DNA of 64,000 nucleotides from CAYFJO01 sp964343305 (lineage in GTDB: Bacteria > Planctomycetota > Planctomycetia > Pirellulales > Pirellulaceae), in contig CAYFJO010000008.1 in assembly GCA_964343305.1 (NCBI GenBank), positions 4,934 to 68,933 on the forward strand. Direction: 5' to 3'. Of this stretch, positions 17,067 to 26,218 are shown piece after piece. How positions within the stretch are numbered: position 1 is the first letter of the stretch; every line of letters starts with the position of its first letter. The position numbers and the translations under genes are program-made. Below the pieces are notes generated by a model, which saw nothing but the letters and a program-made list of their open reading frames with translations, was not told the origin of the DNA and ran no database searches.

Positions 17067-18065
17067 ATGACGTACAGAGCAGTTCTCCAACAAAGCCTGG
17101 CGCTCCTTGTGCTGGCCATTGGCCCGGCGTTCGTTGAGGCGGATGAGCGAACTCCGGAAGACGCGACGGGACTTGGCTGGCGGCGCACCGATACGGCGCT
17201 CACACTTCTGCGAGGTGACGAGGTCGTCTGGCAATTCAATTTCGGCTCGGATCAAGGCAAACCATTTTTGCACCCGGTTAACCTGCCGCGAGTTGGTACG
17301 CTGACTTGGGAAGCCCCGCCCGACCACCCCTGGCACCACGGGATCTGGTTTTCCTGGAAGCTGATCAATGGGCGCAACTATTGGGAAGAGAATCGCAAAA
17401 CGGGCCAGAGCGATGGCCGCACCACCTGGCGAAACGTCAAGATCAGGCAGGGCGAGGACCATTCGGCGCGCATTGAAATGGATCTGAATTACCATCCGCC
17501 GGATAAGCCGCCCGTCCTGACCGAACGCCGCGTCGTCGAGATTTCGCCGCCGGACTCCGATGGCGGATACCGAATCGATTGGACAGCAACGTTCACAGCG
17601 GGCGATCAGCAGGTGGTTTTGGATCGAACTCCCCTGCCACACGAACCCGGCGGCAAGAGCTACGGGGGCTACGCCGGTTTGTCCGTTCGGCTCGCAAAGA
17701 ACGCGGCCCATTTTAAGGTTGTTGAAAGTGAGCAACAAGTAAATCAGCAAGCAGAGCGGCTGCGATTCAAGGCTCGCGCGGTCGATTTTGGTGGTTCGAT
17801 TGACGACACCGACGGCGGTATCGCCATCCTGGACCATCCCAAAAACCTCAACGCCCCTAGTCCCTGGTACGTCATCCGCAACACCAGGACACCGATGACG
17901 TATTTCAGCCCCGCGGTAATTCAGCGCGGCCCGCATACGCTTGCGGCTGGCGAAGCATTTACGCTGCGCTATCGTATCCTGGTGCATCCAGGGCGTTTCT
18001 CTGCCGCGACACTGCAGCAGCACTACAACCGTTTTGCCGAATCAACCGCGGATAAGCAAGAATGA
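17067..18065 (+). CDS. Exported DUF6807 / PmoA-like protein
   Basis: The ATG at 17067 has GGAG 9 nt upstream and gives a signal peptide (MTYRAVLQQSLALLVLAIGP); an upstream in-frame start at 17025 lacks support. 332 residues with the family landmarks HPVNLPRVGTLTWEAPPDHPWHHG (split here only for description), GRNYWEENRKTG and a final YRILVHPGRF. Planctomycetes carry many such genes, annotated DUF6807 or methane oxygenase PmoA; there is no real link to methane oxidation. It lies 46 bp before a Tat-exported Gfo/Idh/MocA gene, a usual partner, pointing to sugar or glycoside catabolism. Confidence 0.82.
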   Translation: MTYRAVLQQSLALLVLAIGPAFVEADERTPEDATGLGWRRTDTALTLLRGDEVVWQFNFGSDQGKPFLHPVNLPRVGTLTWEAPPDHPWHHGIWFSWKLINGRNYWEENRKTGQSDGRTTWRNVKIRQGEDHSARIEMDLNYHPPDKPPVLTERRVVEISPPDSDGGYRIDWTATFTAGDQQVVLDRTPLPHEPGGKSYGGYAGLSVRLAKNAAHFKVVESEQQVNQQAERLRFKARAVDFGGSIDDTDGGIAILDHPKNLNAPSPWYVIRNTRTPMTYFSPAVIQRGPHTLAAGEAFTLRYRILVHPGRFSAATLQQHYNRFAESTADKQE

Positions 18066-18111
18066 CTTTGGTTACCGCGCCTTTGCGGAAATGAAGATAA
18101 GGAGTACCACG

Positions 18112-19389
18112 ATGGCACAAGACAGATTCACGCGACGCGACATGTTGAAAGCCGGCACTGCACTAGCAGCCGGATGTTCCGCGCCCTACGTAATTACCTC
18201 GACGGCGCTCGGCGATGCCACTACGCCGCCGGCCAGCGATCGAATCACGCTGGGTCAGATTGGCGTGGGACGACGCGGTCGTTCGTTATTTCGCGACTTT
18301 TATCGACAACAGACGGTCCAGTACGTAGCAATCTCTGATTGCTACCAGGATCGTCGCGAATCGATGGCTAAGATCTGCAAAGGCCAGGCATACCAGGATT
18401 TTCGTGACCTGCTCGCACGCGACGATATTGACGCCGTTGTAATTGCCACGCCCGACCATTGGCACGTACCGATCGCTACCGCGGCGGCCAGGTCGGGAAA
18501 GGGCGCTTACGTGGAAAAACCGCTGGGACTGACGATCGAACAAGACCTTGCCTGCCAGCAGGCGTTCGCCAAGTCGGGCACCGTGTTTCAATACGGGACG
18601 CAACAGCGGAGTATGGCTCACTGCCACCATGCCTGCGAATTAGTGCGGCGTGGCACGATCGGTAAGATTCAAGCGATCGAGGTCGATTGCCCTAACGGTG
18701 GCTCCGGCGGTTCCACGATTGAAGCCCCAGTGCCGGACGGGCTCGATTACAACAGGTGGCTTGGTCCGGCGCCGCTGACGCCGTATACGAAGGATCGCTG
18801 CAATCCTCAAGGCAGCTACTGGATCTACGACTACTCGATCGGTTATCTAGCTGGCTGGGGAGCCCATCCGTTGGATCTGATGGTGTGGGCGTGCGACGCG
18901 GACCTGAGCGGGCCAATCGTTGTCGAAGGAACCGGGATAGTTCCCACCGAAGGGCTCTACGACACGGTTTACAACTGGGATTTGAAAATCAAGCTGGGCG
19001 ACGTGGACATGGTATTTCGGCCCGGTTCGGATCGGACGAGATTCATCGGCGACAAAGGTTGGATTCAGGTGGCCCGCAACACCAAACTGACCACGGCCAG
19101 CGACCCTGCCTTGCTGGAAACAAAGCTTGATGTGGCGGACAACAAGCTGCCTGTGAGCAAAGCGCATGGTGCCAACTTCATTGAAGCAGTTCAGCAGGGC
19201 GATCCGAGTGCGGCGGTCTCGAATTTGCGCGACGCGGTTCGCAGCGATGTGATCAGTCAGTTGTCTGACATTGCCGTTCGCACGGGAGAAGCGGTCACTT
19301 GGGATCCAGCTAAACAGGAGCTTGTTGGCGGCAGCAAGCAGGCACGTGCCATGCTCGGCCGTCCAATGCGCGAGCCGTGGGCTCTGTAA
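18112..19389 (+). CDS. Tat-exported Gfo/Idh/MocA family oxidoreductase
   Basis: 425 residues starting at an ATG with AAGGAG 7 nt upstream. The twin-arginine signal is RFTRRDMLKAGTALAAGCSA. The NAD(P)-binding region reads ITLGQIGVGRRGRSLFRDF, and the family motif with the catalytic lysine is GAYVEKPLGLTIEQ. The C-terminal substrate domain includes WIYDYSIGYLAGWGAHPLDLMVW. The family oxidises or rearranges sugars and inositols with bound NAD(P); Tat export allows cofactor loading before secretion. Second gene of the run PmoA-like, Gfo/Idh/MocA, LRR lipoprotein. Confidence 0.9.
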   Translation: MAQDRFTRRDMLKAGTALAAGCSAPYVITSTALGDATTPPASDRITLGQIGVGRRGRSLFRDFYRQQTVQYVAISDCYQDRRESMAKICKGQAYQDFRDLLARDDIDAVVIATPDHWHVPIATAAARSGKGAYVEKPLGLTIEQDLACQQAFAKSGTVFQYGTQQRSMAHCHHACELVRRGTIGKIQAIEVDCPNGGSGGSTIEAPVPDGLDYNRWLGPAPLTPYTKDRCNPQGSYWIYDYSIGYLAGWGAHPLDLMVWACDADLSGPIVVEGTGIVPTEGLYDTVYNWDLKIKLGDVDMVFRPGSDRTRFIGDKGWIQVARNTKLTTASDPALLETKLDVADNKLPVSKAHGANFIEAVQQGDPSAAVSNLRDAVRSDVISQLSDIAVRTGEAVTWDPAKQELVGGSKQARAMLGRPMREPWAL

Positions 19390-19401
19390 TTGGGGACTCA
19401 G

Positions 19402-20712
19402 ATGACTCACGATGTGGCCAGATCCAAATCCAACGAACCGAGGTTTTTCTTTGGCGGCGTTGCGCGCTACGTCATGCTGATCGTTGGCGTTTGTTCTTTC
19501 GTGACAGGCTGTGAAGGGAATCAGCGCCCGGCGGACGTTGCTTCTGGATCGGTCGCTCAACCATCGACATCCGAAGAGAGTTCGCTCCTTTCAGAAGAAC
19601 AGGTCGCTTCGATTCGTGAAGCCGTGGAACAATCCGGCGGCGCGCTTCAACGTGACGCGGATGGGCAACCGGTCGCGATCGATCTGGCGGCAGGACGGGG
19701 GTCGGCCGATGTGACCGCATTTGAGGCCGCGCTGCGTTGTCCAACATTAAGAGTATTTCGAGCCCGCGCTGGGCAATTGGCTATCGAGGATTTGGCGAAG
19801 ATCGCCACACTCACATCCCTCGAGGAATTGATGCTGGAAGACGCGGCGTTGAATGATGACGTTCTCGGAGAGTTGGCCCGGAATCTCCGCGGATTGCGGC
19901 GTTTGACACTTCGCAACGCGCCTCATGTGACGGATCATGGAATTGCCGAGTTGATCTCGCTGTCGGAATTGACGCATCTGACGCTGATCGACCTGCAAGT
20001 CAGTGGACAGGCATTGCCAACGATTACAGAGTTGCCGGTCCTGGTCTCGCTGGACCTTCGAAAGTCCCAAAACATTCGGGGAGACGGACTTGCCGCGCTC
20101 GGCGACGCGCCGAAGCTGAAAGAAGTGAAGGTTGGCGGTTTAGGCATCGACGATGCGGCTATGGCCATCGTGGCAAACTTGCCGCATTTGGAAAGCCTGA
20201 CCATCGAAGACGCATCGATCACTTCTGAAGGGATCGAAGCACTGCGCGAGAACAGGCAAACGGCCAAGCGCATCGTCGCACTTACGTTTGCTCGTTGCTC
20301 GGCACTCGATGACGATGCCCTGCCGTCGTTGGCCTCACTTCCGAATCTCCGTCGGCTTTCATTGCGTGACGTGCCGGTCACCGGATCGTTCCTGCCGGAG
20401 CTTCCGACTCTGCGAAAATTGGAATCGTTGTCGCTGAACGAGACCTTTCTGGACGACAACGCGTTCAACTCAATCGCCGCGTGTCGTAGTCTGAAACGTC
20501 TCGAACTAGCCCAGAGCTTTCTCACGACCGAGGCGATGGAGAAGATCAGCACGCTCACCAGCTTGGAGTATCTGAACCTGTCCAACTGCGGTCTGAACAG
20601 CGCGATGCTGGAACCGCTCGCCGGTTTGCAAAACCTGAAGACACTCATTGTTGACGGCAATCCCGACGTGAGCCGCGAGGCGGCAGCCAGATTGCTCCCA
20701 TCAAATAAGTAG
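19402..20712 (+). CDS. Leucine-rich-repeat lipoprotein
   Basis: 436 residues from an ATG with GGGGA 6 nt upstream, 12 bp after the Gfo/Idh/MocA stop. A hydrophobic segment ends in a lipobox (FVTGC), so it is probably a lipid-anchored envelope protein. Residues of about 110-430 are tandem leucine-rich repeats of the bacterial cysteine-free kind (LTSLEELMLEDAALNDDVL, LPNLRRLSLRDVPVTGSF, LTSLEYLNLSNCGLNSAML). A binding scaffold is the usual role; no ligand is indicated. Confidence 0.85.
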   Translation: MTHDVARSKSNEPRFFFGGVARYVMLIVGVCSFVTGCEGNQRPADVASGSVAQPSTSEESSLLSEEQVASIREAVEQSGGALQRDADGQPVAIDLAAGRGSADVTAFEAALRCPTLRVFRARAGQLAIEDLAKIATLTSLEELMLEDAALNDDVLGELARNLRGLRRLTLRNAPHVTDHGIAELISLSELTHLTLIDLQVSGQALPTITELPVLVSLDLRKSQNIRGDGLAALGDAPKLKEVKVGGLGIDDAAMAIVANLPHLESLTIEDASITSEGIEALRENRQTAKRIVALTFARCSALDDDALPSLASLPNLRRLSLRDVPVTGSFLPELPTLRKLESLSLNETFLDDNAFNSIAACRSLKRLELAQSFLTTEAMEKISTLTSLEYLNLSNCGLNSAMLEPLAGLQNLKTLIVDGNPDVSREAAARLLPSNK

Positions 20713-20716
20713 GTAT

Positions 20717-20742
20717 CACCCGTGATTGCGATCTCGCGGGTG
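20717..20742. terminator. GC hairpin between convergent genes
   Basis: CACCCG (20717-20722) pairs with CGGGTG (20737-20742), 5 bp after the LRR gene stop and 38 bp after the M14 gene stop. There is no T-tract, so termination is plausible but not certain. Confidence 0.35.
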
Positions 20743-20779
20743 TGCAGGTGCATCGTTCCGTGCCATTGCACGGGGTGGG

Positions 20780-21901
20780 TTACGCATCGCCCCAGTCCAC
20801 GGGGTGGTTCACGGCAAACTCGAACAACTCGTCGTACAGCAGCAGTTGCAGGTCGAGGATTTGTTCGTGCGTCAGTTTGGGATACGGGTCATCCTTGACG
20901 CCGACGCAGCATTCGTGGACGAAGGAGACCGCCCCGCAGGTGTGGTAAAGCGCACTGCACAGGTTGAACGAGGGTGGCGGGAAGGTCAGGCCGTCTTCTT
21001 TGGGTTCAGGGCCGCCTTGGCGATGTGGCAGCCCTGCGTCGGCGTAGCGCTGTTGAAGTCGTTCGCCGAACTGTTCGATGGTTTGCTTCACGGTTCGTGG
21101 CACGTACGTCGTTGGCTCGACCGACGGCCGGCTGGCGTGCGAGTGCAGCGAGATGATAAAGTCCGGAGCTTCCTGGCGGGCCAATTGAAAGAACGCTTTG
21201 GTTTCCGGCGCCATCGGTTCGAACCATTCGTCGTGCATGAGATTGACGCCGTCGTCGTTGAAGTACGCGCCGAGCCGGCCCACCGCCGGGCCGCGCATCG
21301 GATGGATGCGTTTCACCGCGGGCCAACTGTAGGCCGTGCCGTCCGGCCGAACGCCCATCTCAAACGCCTGGCGGTGATCGAGCGCGTGTCCGACCGAGCT
21401 GTCGAGCGGAAAGCGGGCTCGCCCATCGGGGTTGCCCAACGGCACGATCAACGTCCGGCACTTGGCCAGGTTTTCGGACAGTCGCCGCCACGGCCGATTG
21501 CGGTAGTCTTTGCCGTGCTCGGCGATGGACAGCAAGTTGACCAGGCCCACGATCCCTTCCAGCTCGCCGCCGTGAACCGGTCCCAGTAGAAACACCACGG
21601 GACTCTGCTTGCCGTTCTTGCGCGCGTAGGCAGACGGGTCTCGGCCGGCGCAGGCCGAATTGAAGTTGGCCGTCGCCTGACGAAACTGTCGCTTGCCATA
21701 GGTGACCAGATAGACGTTGCGGCGACCGGCCGATCTTGTCAAGACGCGCGTCTCCCCCTTGCGAACCGCCTTGACGGCCGCTTCAACGTCGGCCAGACGA
21801 CCTTTCCAGAACGTCGGAGATTCTGCTTCATCCGCTTTGGCACGCATCACTCCGGACACGGTCAATGCTCCCATCGTGGCGACTGCTTCACGTCGATTCA
21901 T
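20780..21901 (-). CDS. Tat-exported M14-family zinc carboxypeptidase
   Basis: 373 residues with a short RR signal (MNRREAVATMGALTVSGVM). The M14 zinc motif HxxE is present as PVHGGELEG (H110, E113) and a later histidine lies in IISLHSHASRP, giving the three usual zinc ligands. GNPDGRARFPLD and an arginine-rich substrate region also fit the family. It probably trims peptides, cell-wall fragments or N-acyl amino acids outside the cytoplasm. AAGGA lies 9 nt before the ATG. Same strand as the beta-helix genes upstream, but 74 bp apart. Confidence 0.82.
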   Translation of the reverse strand: MNRREAVATMGALTVSGVMRAKADEAESPTFWKGRLADVEAAVKAVRKGETRVLTRSAGRRNVYLVTYGKRQFRQATANFNSACAGRDPSAYARKNGKQSPVVFLLGPVHGGELEGIVGLVNLLSIAEHGKDYRNRPWRRLSENLAKCRTLIVPLGNPDGRARFPLDSSVGHALDHRQAFEMGVRPDGTAYSWPAVKRIHPMRGPAVGRLGAYFNDDGVNLMHDEWFEPMAPETKAFFQLARQEAPDFIISLHSHASRPSVEPTTYVPRTVKQTIEQFGERLQQRYADAGLPHRQGGPEPKEDGLTFPPPSFNLCSALYHTCGAVSFVHECCVGVKDDPYPKLTHEQILDLQLLLYDELFEFAVNHPVDWGDA

Positions 21902-21975
21902 GGTGTAGTTCCTTTTTGGATGGACAATTTCTCGTTTGAGTCGGACAGGTTCGAGTCGGACAGGGTGGTTCAGAT

Positions 21976-23235
21976 CTACTGCGATTCCTTCAACAGCACG
22001 AAAGCGGCGAATTCGCCTTTGACAGGGACGCGGATCGGGGTGTCTTGAAAGGTGCCCGCAACAACAGGCTTGCCGAAGAAGTCACGTGGATTCATCAAGC
22101 GATATCTGTCGCCCGGTTCCAGCAGCGGCAGCGGCAGCAGCTCGACATTGGGCTTTTTCGCCCAGTTGAAAATGGCAACGTGGAGCCGCTGCCGATCGTA
22201 GCGGTTGGGTCGCATTTCGAATCTCGCGACCGAACCTTCCGGCCGCGGATCGCCCTTGGCCAAGACCAGATTGCCCTCGTTGACGGCCTTCTTGTAATTC
22301 CTGATGTGCAGTCCCCCGCCGACGATAACGTTGTCGCGCACCTCGCAATCCTCGTTATGCGGAGCCGAATACCCGATCTGCATGCCGACATTGAACAGGT
22401 AGTTCTTCAGCACCCGGATATTGCGACTCGGCCGGCCACCGCCGATCAAGAATCGTCCGCCGTCGTAGCAGATGTTGCCTGTCACCAGGTAGTTGTCGAC
22501 GTAGGCACGCGATGAGCCGTAAGCGTGCATGGTGTAACCGTAGCCGCCGGTCATGATGCAATCGGAGATGACTTTCACGCCATCCTTGTTTTGCGAGTAG
22601 ATGGCGTGTCCGTGACCACGGTCCGGTGCCTTCCAGCCGTTGTCGTAAATGAGGCATCCATGAACTTCGCTGTCCGTGGCCGCGGACCAGAAGCTGATGC
22701 CCTGGGCGTTGTCGTGGATGACCAGATTGATGTACTTGCAGCCCTTGCCGGCGTGGATGTTCAAGCCGCCCCAGGGGCGGTTGTAACTCTTTGGATGTGA
22801 GCCCGGCTCGTTCACCGTCCGCGACATCGAGAGGTTTTCGGAGACAATGATTTCCAGGTCGCGGATCCACAGGTACGTAGAAGGCTGCTGGATTCTCAGC
22901 CCACCATCGATCGTCACCCGCTTTCCGGTTTCACCGCGGATGTGAATCGGCTTGCCTTCGCTGCCGACCAACCGCACGGTGTAGCCGGGACCGTTCAGCG
23001 AGCGATCGGGATGCTTGTAGATGCCGGCCAGCAGCCAGAGCGTATCGCCGGCCGCGATCTTTTTCTGCCCCGACAGAGCGGAAGCGAGGTCCCACGGCGA
23101 CGCCTTTGTGCCTTGACCGTCTGCCTTGCCGGCTGGCGTAGCGTACCAGTCCTCAGCGCCGGCCGACGCACACGCCGCAAACGCAACGGCGGAAAACAGG
23201 CAACTCCTCGTGAATTCATGTAGAAATCTACACAT
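21976..23235 (-). CDS. Exported right-handed beta-helix (polysaccharide-lyase-like) protein
   Basis: 419 residues with a signal peptide (cut near ASAGAEDW) and AAGGAG 7 nt before the start. Short glycine- and asparagine-rich turns recur every 22-25 residues (GGLNIHAGKGCKYINLVIHDN, GCLIYDNGWKAPDRGHGHAI), the mark of a parallel beta-helix as in chondroitinase B or pectate lyases. The catalytic residues cannot be fixed from this sequence. The next gene upstream on the strand encodes a paralogue with the same GRGHGHA motif, so the two may attack related polysaccharides. Confidence 0.75.
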   Translation of the reverse strand: MCRFLHEFTRSCLFSAVAFAACASAGAEDWYATPAGKADGQGTKASPWDLASALSGQKKIAAGDTLWLLAGIYKHPDRSLNGPGYTVRLVGSEGKPIHIRGETGKRVTIDGGLRIQQPSTYLWIRDLEIIVSENLSMSRTVNEPGSHPKSYNRPWGGLNIHAGKGCKYINLVIHDNAQGISFWSAATDSEVHGCLIYDNGWKAPDRGHGHAIYSQNKDGVKVISDCIMTGGYGYTMHAYGSSRAYVDNYLVTGNICYDGGRFLIGGGRPSRNIRVLKNYLFNVGMQIGYSAPHNEDCEVRDNVIVGGGLHIRNYKKAVNEGNLVLAKGDPRPEGSVARFEMRPNRYDRQRLHVAIFNWAKKPNVELLPLPLLEPGDRYRLMNPRDFFGKPVVAGTFQDTPIRVPVKGEFAAFVLLKESQ

Positions 23236-23314
23236 CTTAATCTCCTTCGGTGGGATCGATATTGCTCGTGTGGCGGGCGATGCAAGCCAAAGCCCACGCT
23301 ACGCTTCTCGCCAT

Positions 23315-24835
23315 CTATGGACCGGTCGGCAAAACGAGCAGCGCATCAAATGCCGGACTGATTGCGTCTTTCCGCAGCGGCACGCGTACAGGCTTGCCGT
23401 CGTACGCGCCGGTGACCACCGGTTTGGCCCGCGTGATCGTTTGCTTGATGTCAAGGCAGTTGTAAATGGCGAACTTTCGGCCCTCGGCAAGCACCGGCGA
23501 CAGATCGACGTTCACCGTATCATTGCCGTCCCAATTGAACACAGCCACATGCCCGCGACCCTTGTCAAACCTGTTGGCAAACACGATCACTTTCATGCCC
23601 GCCGGTTTGCCGTTGCGGCCGGGCAGCAACTTGCCATTGCGGTCCAGTCCGAGTCGCTGCCACTCGGTCCACGTGAGCGTCTCGTCATCGTCCGGCCGTT
23701 CCTGGCGACCGTAAACGAACACCGATTGGCGGCCATTTTCAAAGTACGTGTTCCGATCGATCTTGTAGTTTGTCAGACTTGGACGTTCGTTTTGCCGGCC
23801 GTTGGCGACGCCGGTAGGCGAACTGCTGATTTCCATGAAATAGCCGCTCGCCCAGATCGTGTTGCCGGTCACCGTGACGTCCTGCCAATCGCCCAGCGAC
23901 AACCCGTAGAAAGCGCCCGCGAAGTAATTGTCCTTGACCACGGCCGTGCCGTTGCGGACCGGTTTGTAGTGGCTCAGCCGCGCGTTGGGCCGAAACCGCT
24001 GCACGTCGCTGGGCTGGTAGCCGACGTTGCCGATCAAGCGAATCCGGTCAGCCGCCGGGTAGCCGGCCACCAGGTAATTGTCCATCGTCTGTCCGGGCCT
24101 GTACGCGCCGGCGATGTACATGATGTTGTCGATCACGTCGAAGCCGTTGATCTGGCCGCCCTGCGTATAGACGTGCAAGTTCCATCCGCATCCGCGCCAG
24201 GCGATGTTCTGTTCGATCCGCTTGGTGCCGGTTTCGTTTTGCGCGTAGAAGGCGTGGCCGTGACCGCGGCCGGCCGCTTCCAGATAGCCAAAGTCGTGGA
24301 CCAAACAGCCATACAACGTCAAGTTCTTGGCCGGGCTCCACAGACCTGTGCCCATCCGACCGCCAAACAGATTGCAGTTGATGACCATCGCCCCCTCACC
24401 GCCTACGGCCCACAGAGCGGTGGCCGACTTGTGCGTATTCTGATAGGGATCCCACTTCAGGTCACCGACCTCAAGGCCGATGTAGTGTGCGTGCGAACTT
24501 GTCAATCGTGCCGTACCGTTCAGGTGGACGCTCGCGCCTCCTGCCGGCCTAATCACAACCGGCTTGCCCCGCGTTCCGGACACCGCCCATTCAAATGGCA
24601 CCCGCTCGATGCCTTTCATCTTTCCGTCATAACGCCCGTCCGCCAGCAGAATCGTATCGCCGGGCTTGGCTGGGCTGTTGGCGCCCAAAGCGGTGAACAC
24701 GTCCAGCGGCCGGCCAAGGCTGCCATCTCCACCGGGTGCTGCCTTGGGCGAGACATGGATTTCACGGGCCAGCACAGGCAGTGCCGCAAACGCGATAAGG
24801 CTGACTACGCTCGCAAAGAATAAGTGTTTCATCAT
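23315..24835 (-). CDS. Second exported beta-helix (polysaccharide-lyase-like) protein
   Basis: The start is placed at one of two adjacent ATGs (24835) giving signal peptide MMKHLFFASVVSLIAFAALP; an upstream ATG at 24847 and a longer frame to 24967 are possible, and none has a clear Shine-Dalgarno. About 506 residues. Beta-helix turns include GCLVHDFGYLEAAGRGHGHAF and NIAWRGCGWNLHVYTQGGQ, parallel to the neighbouring paralogue at 21976-23235. A C-terminal region (VAVFNWDGNDTVNVDLSP) looks like a separate beta-sandwich, present in shorter form in the paralogue. Confidence 0.75.
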   Translation of the reverse strand: MMKHLFFASVVSLIAFAALPVLAREIHVSPKAAPGGDGSLGRPLDVFTALGANSPAKPGDTILLADGRYDGKMKGIERVPFEWAVSGTRGKPVVIRPAGGASVHLNGTARLTSSHAHYIGLEVGDLKWDPYQNTHKSATALWAVGGEGAMVINCNLFGGRMGTGLWSPAKNLTLYGCLVHDFGYLEAAGRGHGHAFYAQNETGTKRIEQNIAWRGCGWNLHVYTQGGQINGFDVIDNIMYIAGAYRPGQTMDNYLVAGYPAADRIRLIGNVGYQPSDVQRFRPNARLSHYKPVRNGTAVVKDNYFAGAFYGLSLGDWQDVTVTGNTIWASGYFMEISSSPTGVANGRQNERPSLTNYKIDRNTYFENGRQSVFVYGRQERPDDDETLTWTEWQRLGLDRNGKLLPGRNGKPAGMKVIVFANRFDKGRGHVAVFNWDGNDTVNVDLSPVLAEGRKFAIYNCLDIKQTITRAKPVVTGAYDGKPVRVPLRKDAISPAFDALLVLPTGP

Positions 24836-24897
24836 GGGATGACTCATCGCTGCAACCACCGCTGCACTTGGTGGTCGCAAAATCAGCGAGTTCCCGG

Positions 24898-26184
24898 TTA
24901 GCCTGTTACGCAATCGACGGGTGCGTACTTGGCACCCAGGATCGGCTCGCTGGGCGTCTGGAGCCATTTTTCTAAGATGGCCGCGTAGACGGAGCGGAAA
25001 TCCACTTCCATTTTGAGGTTCCCATTCCGGTCCAGATCGGTCAGGCTGGGCTGCTTGCCATGCACGCCGGGCTTGATCATGGGGCCGAACAGGAACATCG
25101 GCTGCGCCAAACCGTGGTCGGTGCCCGAGCTGTAGTTCTCCTTCACGCGGCGGCCAAATTCACTGAAAGAGAAGGTCAAAACTCGCTCGGCGTTGCCTTG
25201 CTCCTTCAGGTCGTGATAGAAAGCGCGAACCGACTGGCAGAGTTCCGTCATCAGCGCGGCGTGCCGCGGCTTCTGCTCGGCGTGGGTGTCGTAGCCGCCA
25301 AACTGGGCAATCCCTTGCGCGGCGTAATAGACGCGCGTGCTCAGGCCTTTGCCGATCAAGGCCGCGATGGTGCGCAAAGAGTCGCCGAATTGTGTCTCCG
25401 GATAGGGGACTTTGGTCTTGTGCCCCAGGGCACTGCTGTCGACGTCTTGCAGCGCATCTAGAATCTGCTCGGAAGCCTGGTTGGCGTTGACGGCCGTCTG
25501 GGTGACGAACTGTAGCTCCTCTTTGGATTCTTTCTTGCTCGCTTTGTTGAGTTTCCGGTACACCATCTCGCCTTTTTTGGATCGTTCGCCCACAAAGCGG
25601 AACGAATCGCGCGATTCAAAGCCAACACCGGGGTGCTCCTGGCCGCCGGTCACCATCAAGGGCAGCCGGCCTGGTCCGATCGCCACTCCCAGCTTTGCAT
25701 CGGGGATGCCTTTGAAGGCGTGGTCGATGTAGCGGCCGAGCCAGCCCGAGGCGCCGTTCTTGCCGGTGCGCATGCCCGTTTTGGCAGATTCCCAAATGTC
25801 ACGCGAGACAAAGTGGCTGAGGTTGAAGTTGGGATAACCCGTGCCCAGCACCACCGCGAAGGAACTCTCGTCCAGCATGTCGCGAAAGCCGGTCAAGCTC
25901 GGGTGGATTCCAACCTGGTCGTTGAGCTTGATGACCTCTTTTTCTTCGATCCGGGTTGTCGTGCGTATGCGGTAGTAATCTTCCATGCCGTAAGGCGGCA
26001 CGTCGCTCAAGCCGTCGTGGCCGCCGGTGAGCAGCAGGCCCACGACGATCCGGTCCTGGCTCTTTGCCGGGGGGCCGGCCAAAGCAGAGTTGATCAGAAA
26101 ATTTGGCAGCGCGGCGCCCACGCCGACCACCCCCAAACCGTAATCGAGAAATTCCCGCCGCGTTGTTATCTTGGGACGAAACAT
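24898..26184 (-). CDS. Tat-exported DUF1501 protein, partner of the DUF1800 at 26219-28780
   Basis: 428 residues with a twin-arginine signal (TTRREFLDYGLGVVGVGAAL). DUF1501 landmarks are VVGLLLTGGHDGLSDVPPY, FSFSEFGRRVKENYSSGTDH and KWLQTPSEPILGAKYAPVDC. AGGAG lies 8 nt before the ATG. It begins 34 bp after the stop of its DUF1800 partner, in the same order as the other pairs. Confidence 0.9.
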   Translation of the reverse strand: MFRPKITTRREFLDYGLGVVGVGAALPNFLINSALAGPPAKSQDRIVVGLLLTGGHDGLSDVPPYGMEDYYRIRTTTRIEEKEVIKLNDQVGIHPSLTGFRDMLDESSFAVVLGTGYPNFNLSHFVSRDIWESAKTGMRTGKNGASGWLGRYIDHAFKGIPDAKLGVAIGPGRLPLMVTGGQEHPGVGFESRDSFRFVGERSKKGEMVYRKLNKASKKESKEELQFVTQTAVNANQASEQILDALQDVDSSALGHKTKVPYPETQFGDSLRTIAALIGKGLSTRVYYAAQGIAQFGGYDTHAEQKPRHAALMTELCQSVRAFYHDLKEQGNAERVLTFSFSEFGRRVKENYSSGTDHGLAQPMFLFGPMIKPGVHGKQPSLTDLDRNGNLKMEVDFRSVYAAILEKWLQTPSEPILGAKYAPVDCVTG

Positions 26185-26218
26185 GGGTAGGCTCCTGTTG
26201 GCTTGTTACGTTAGGAAA

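Noticed and set aside
21938..21964. Tandem GAGTCGGACAGG repeat between the M14 and beta-helix genes
   Set aside because: Only two 12-bp copies and no symmetry; could be a chance duplication.
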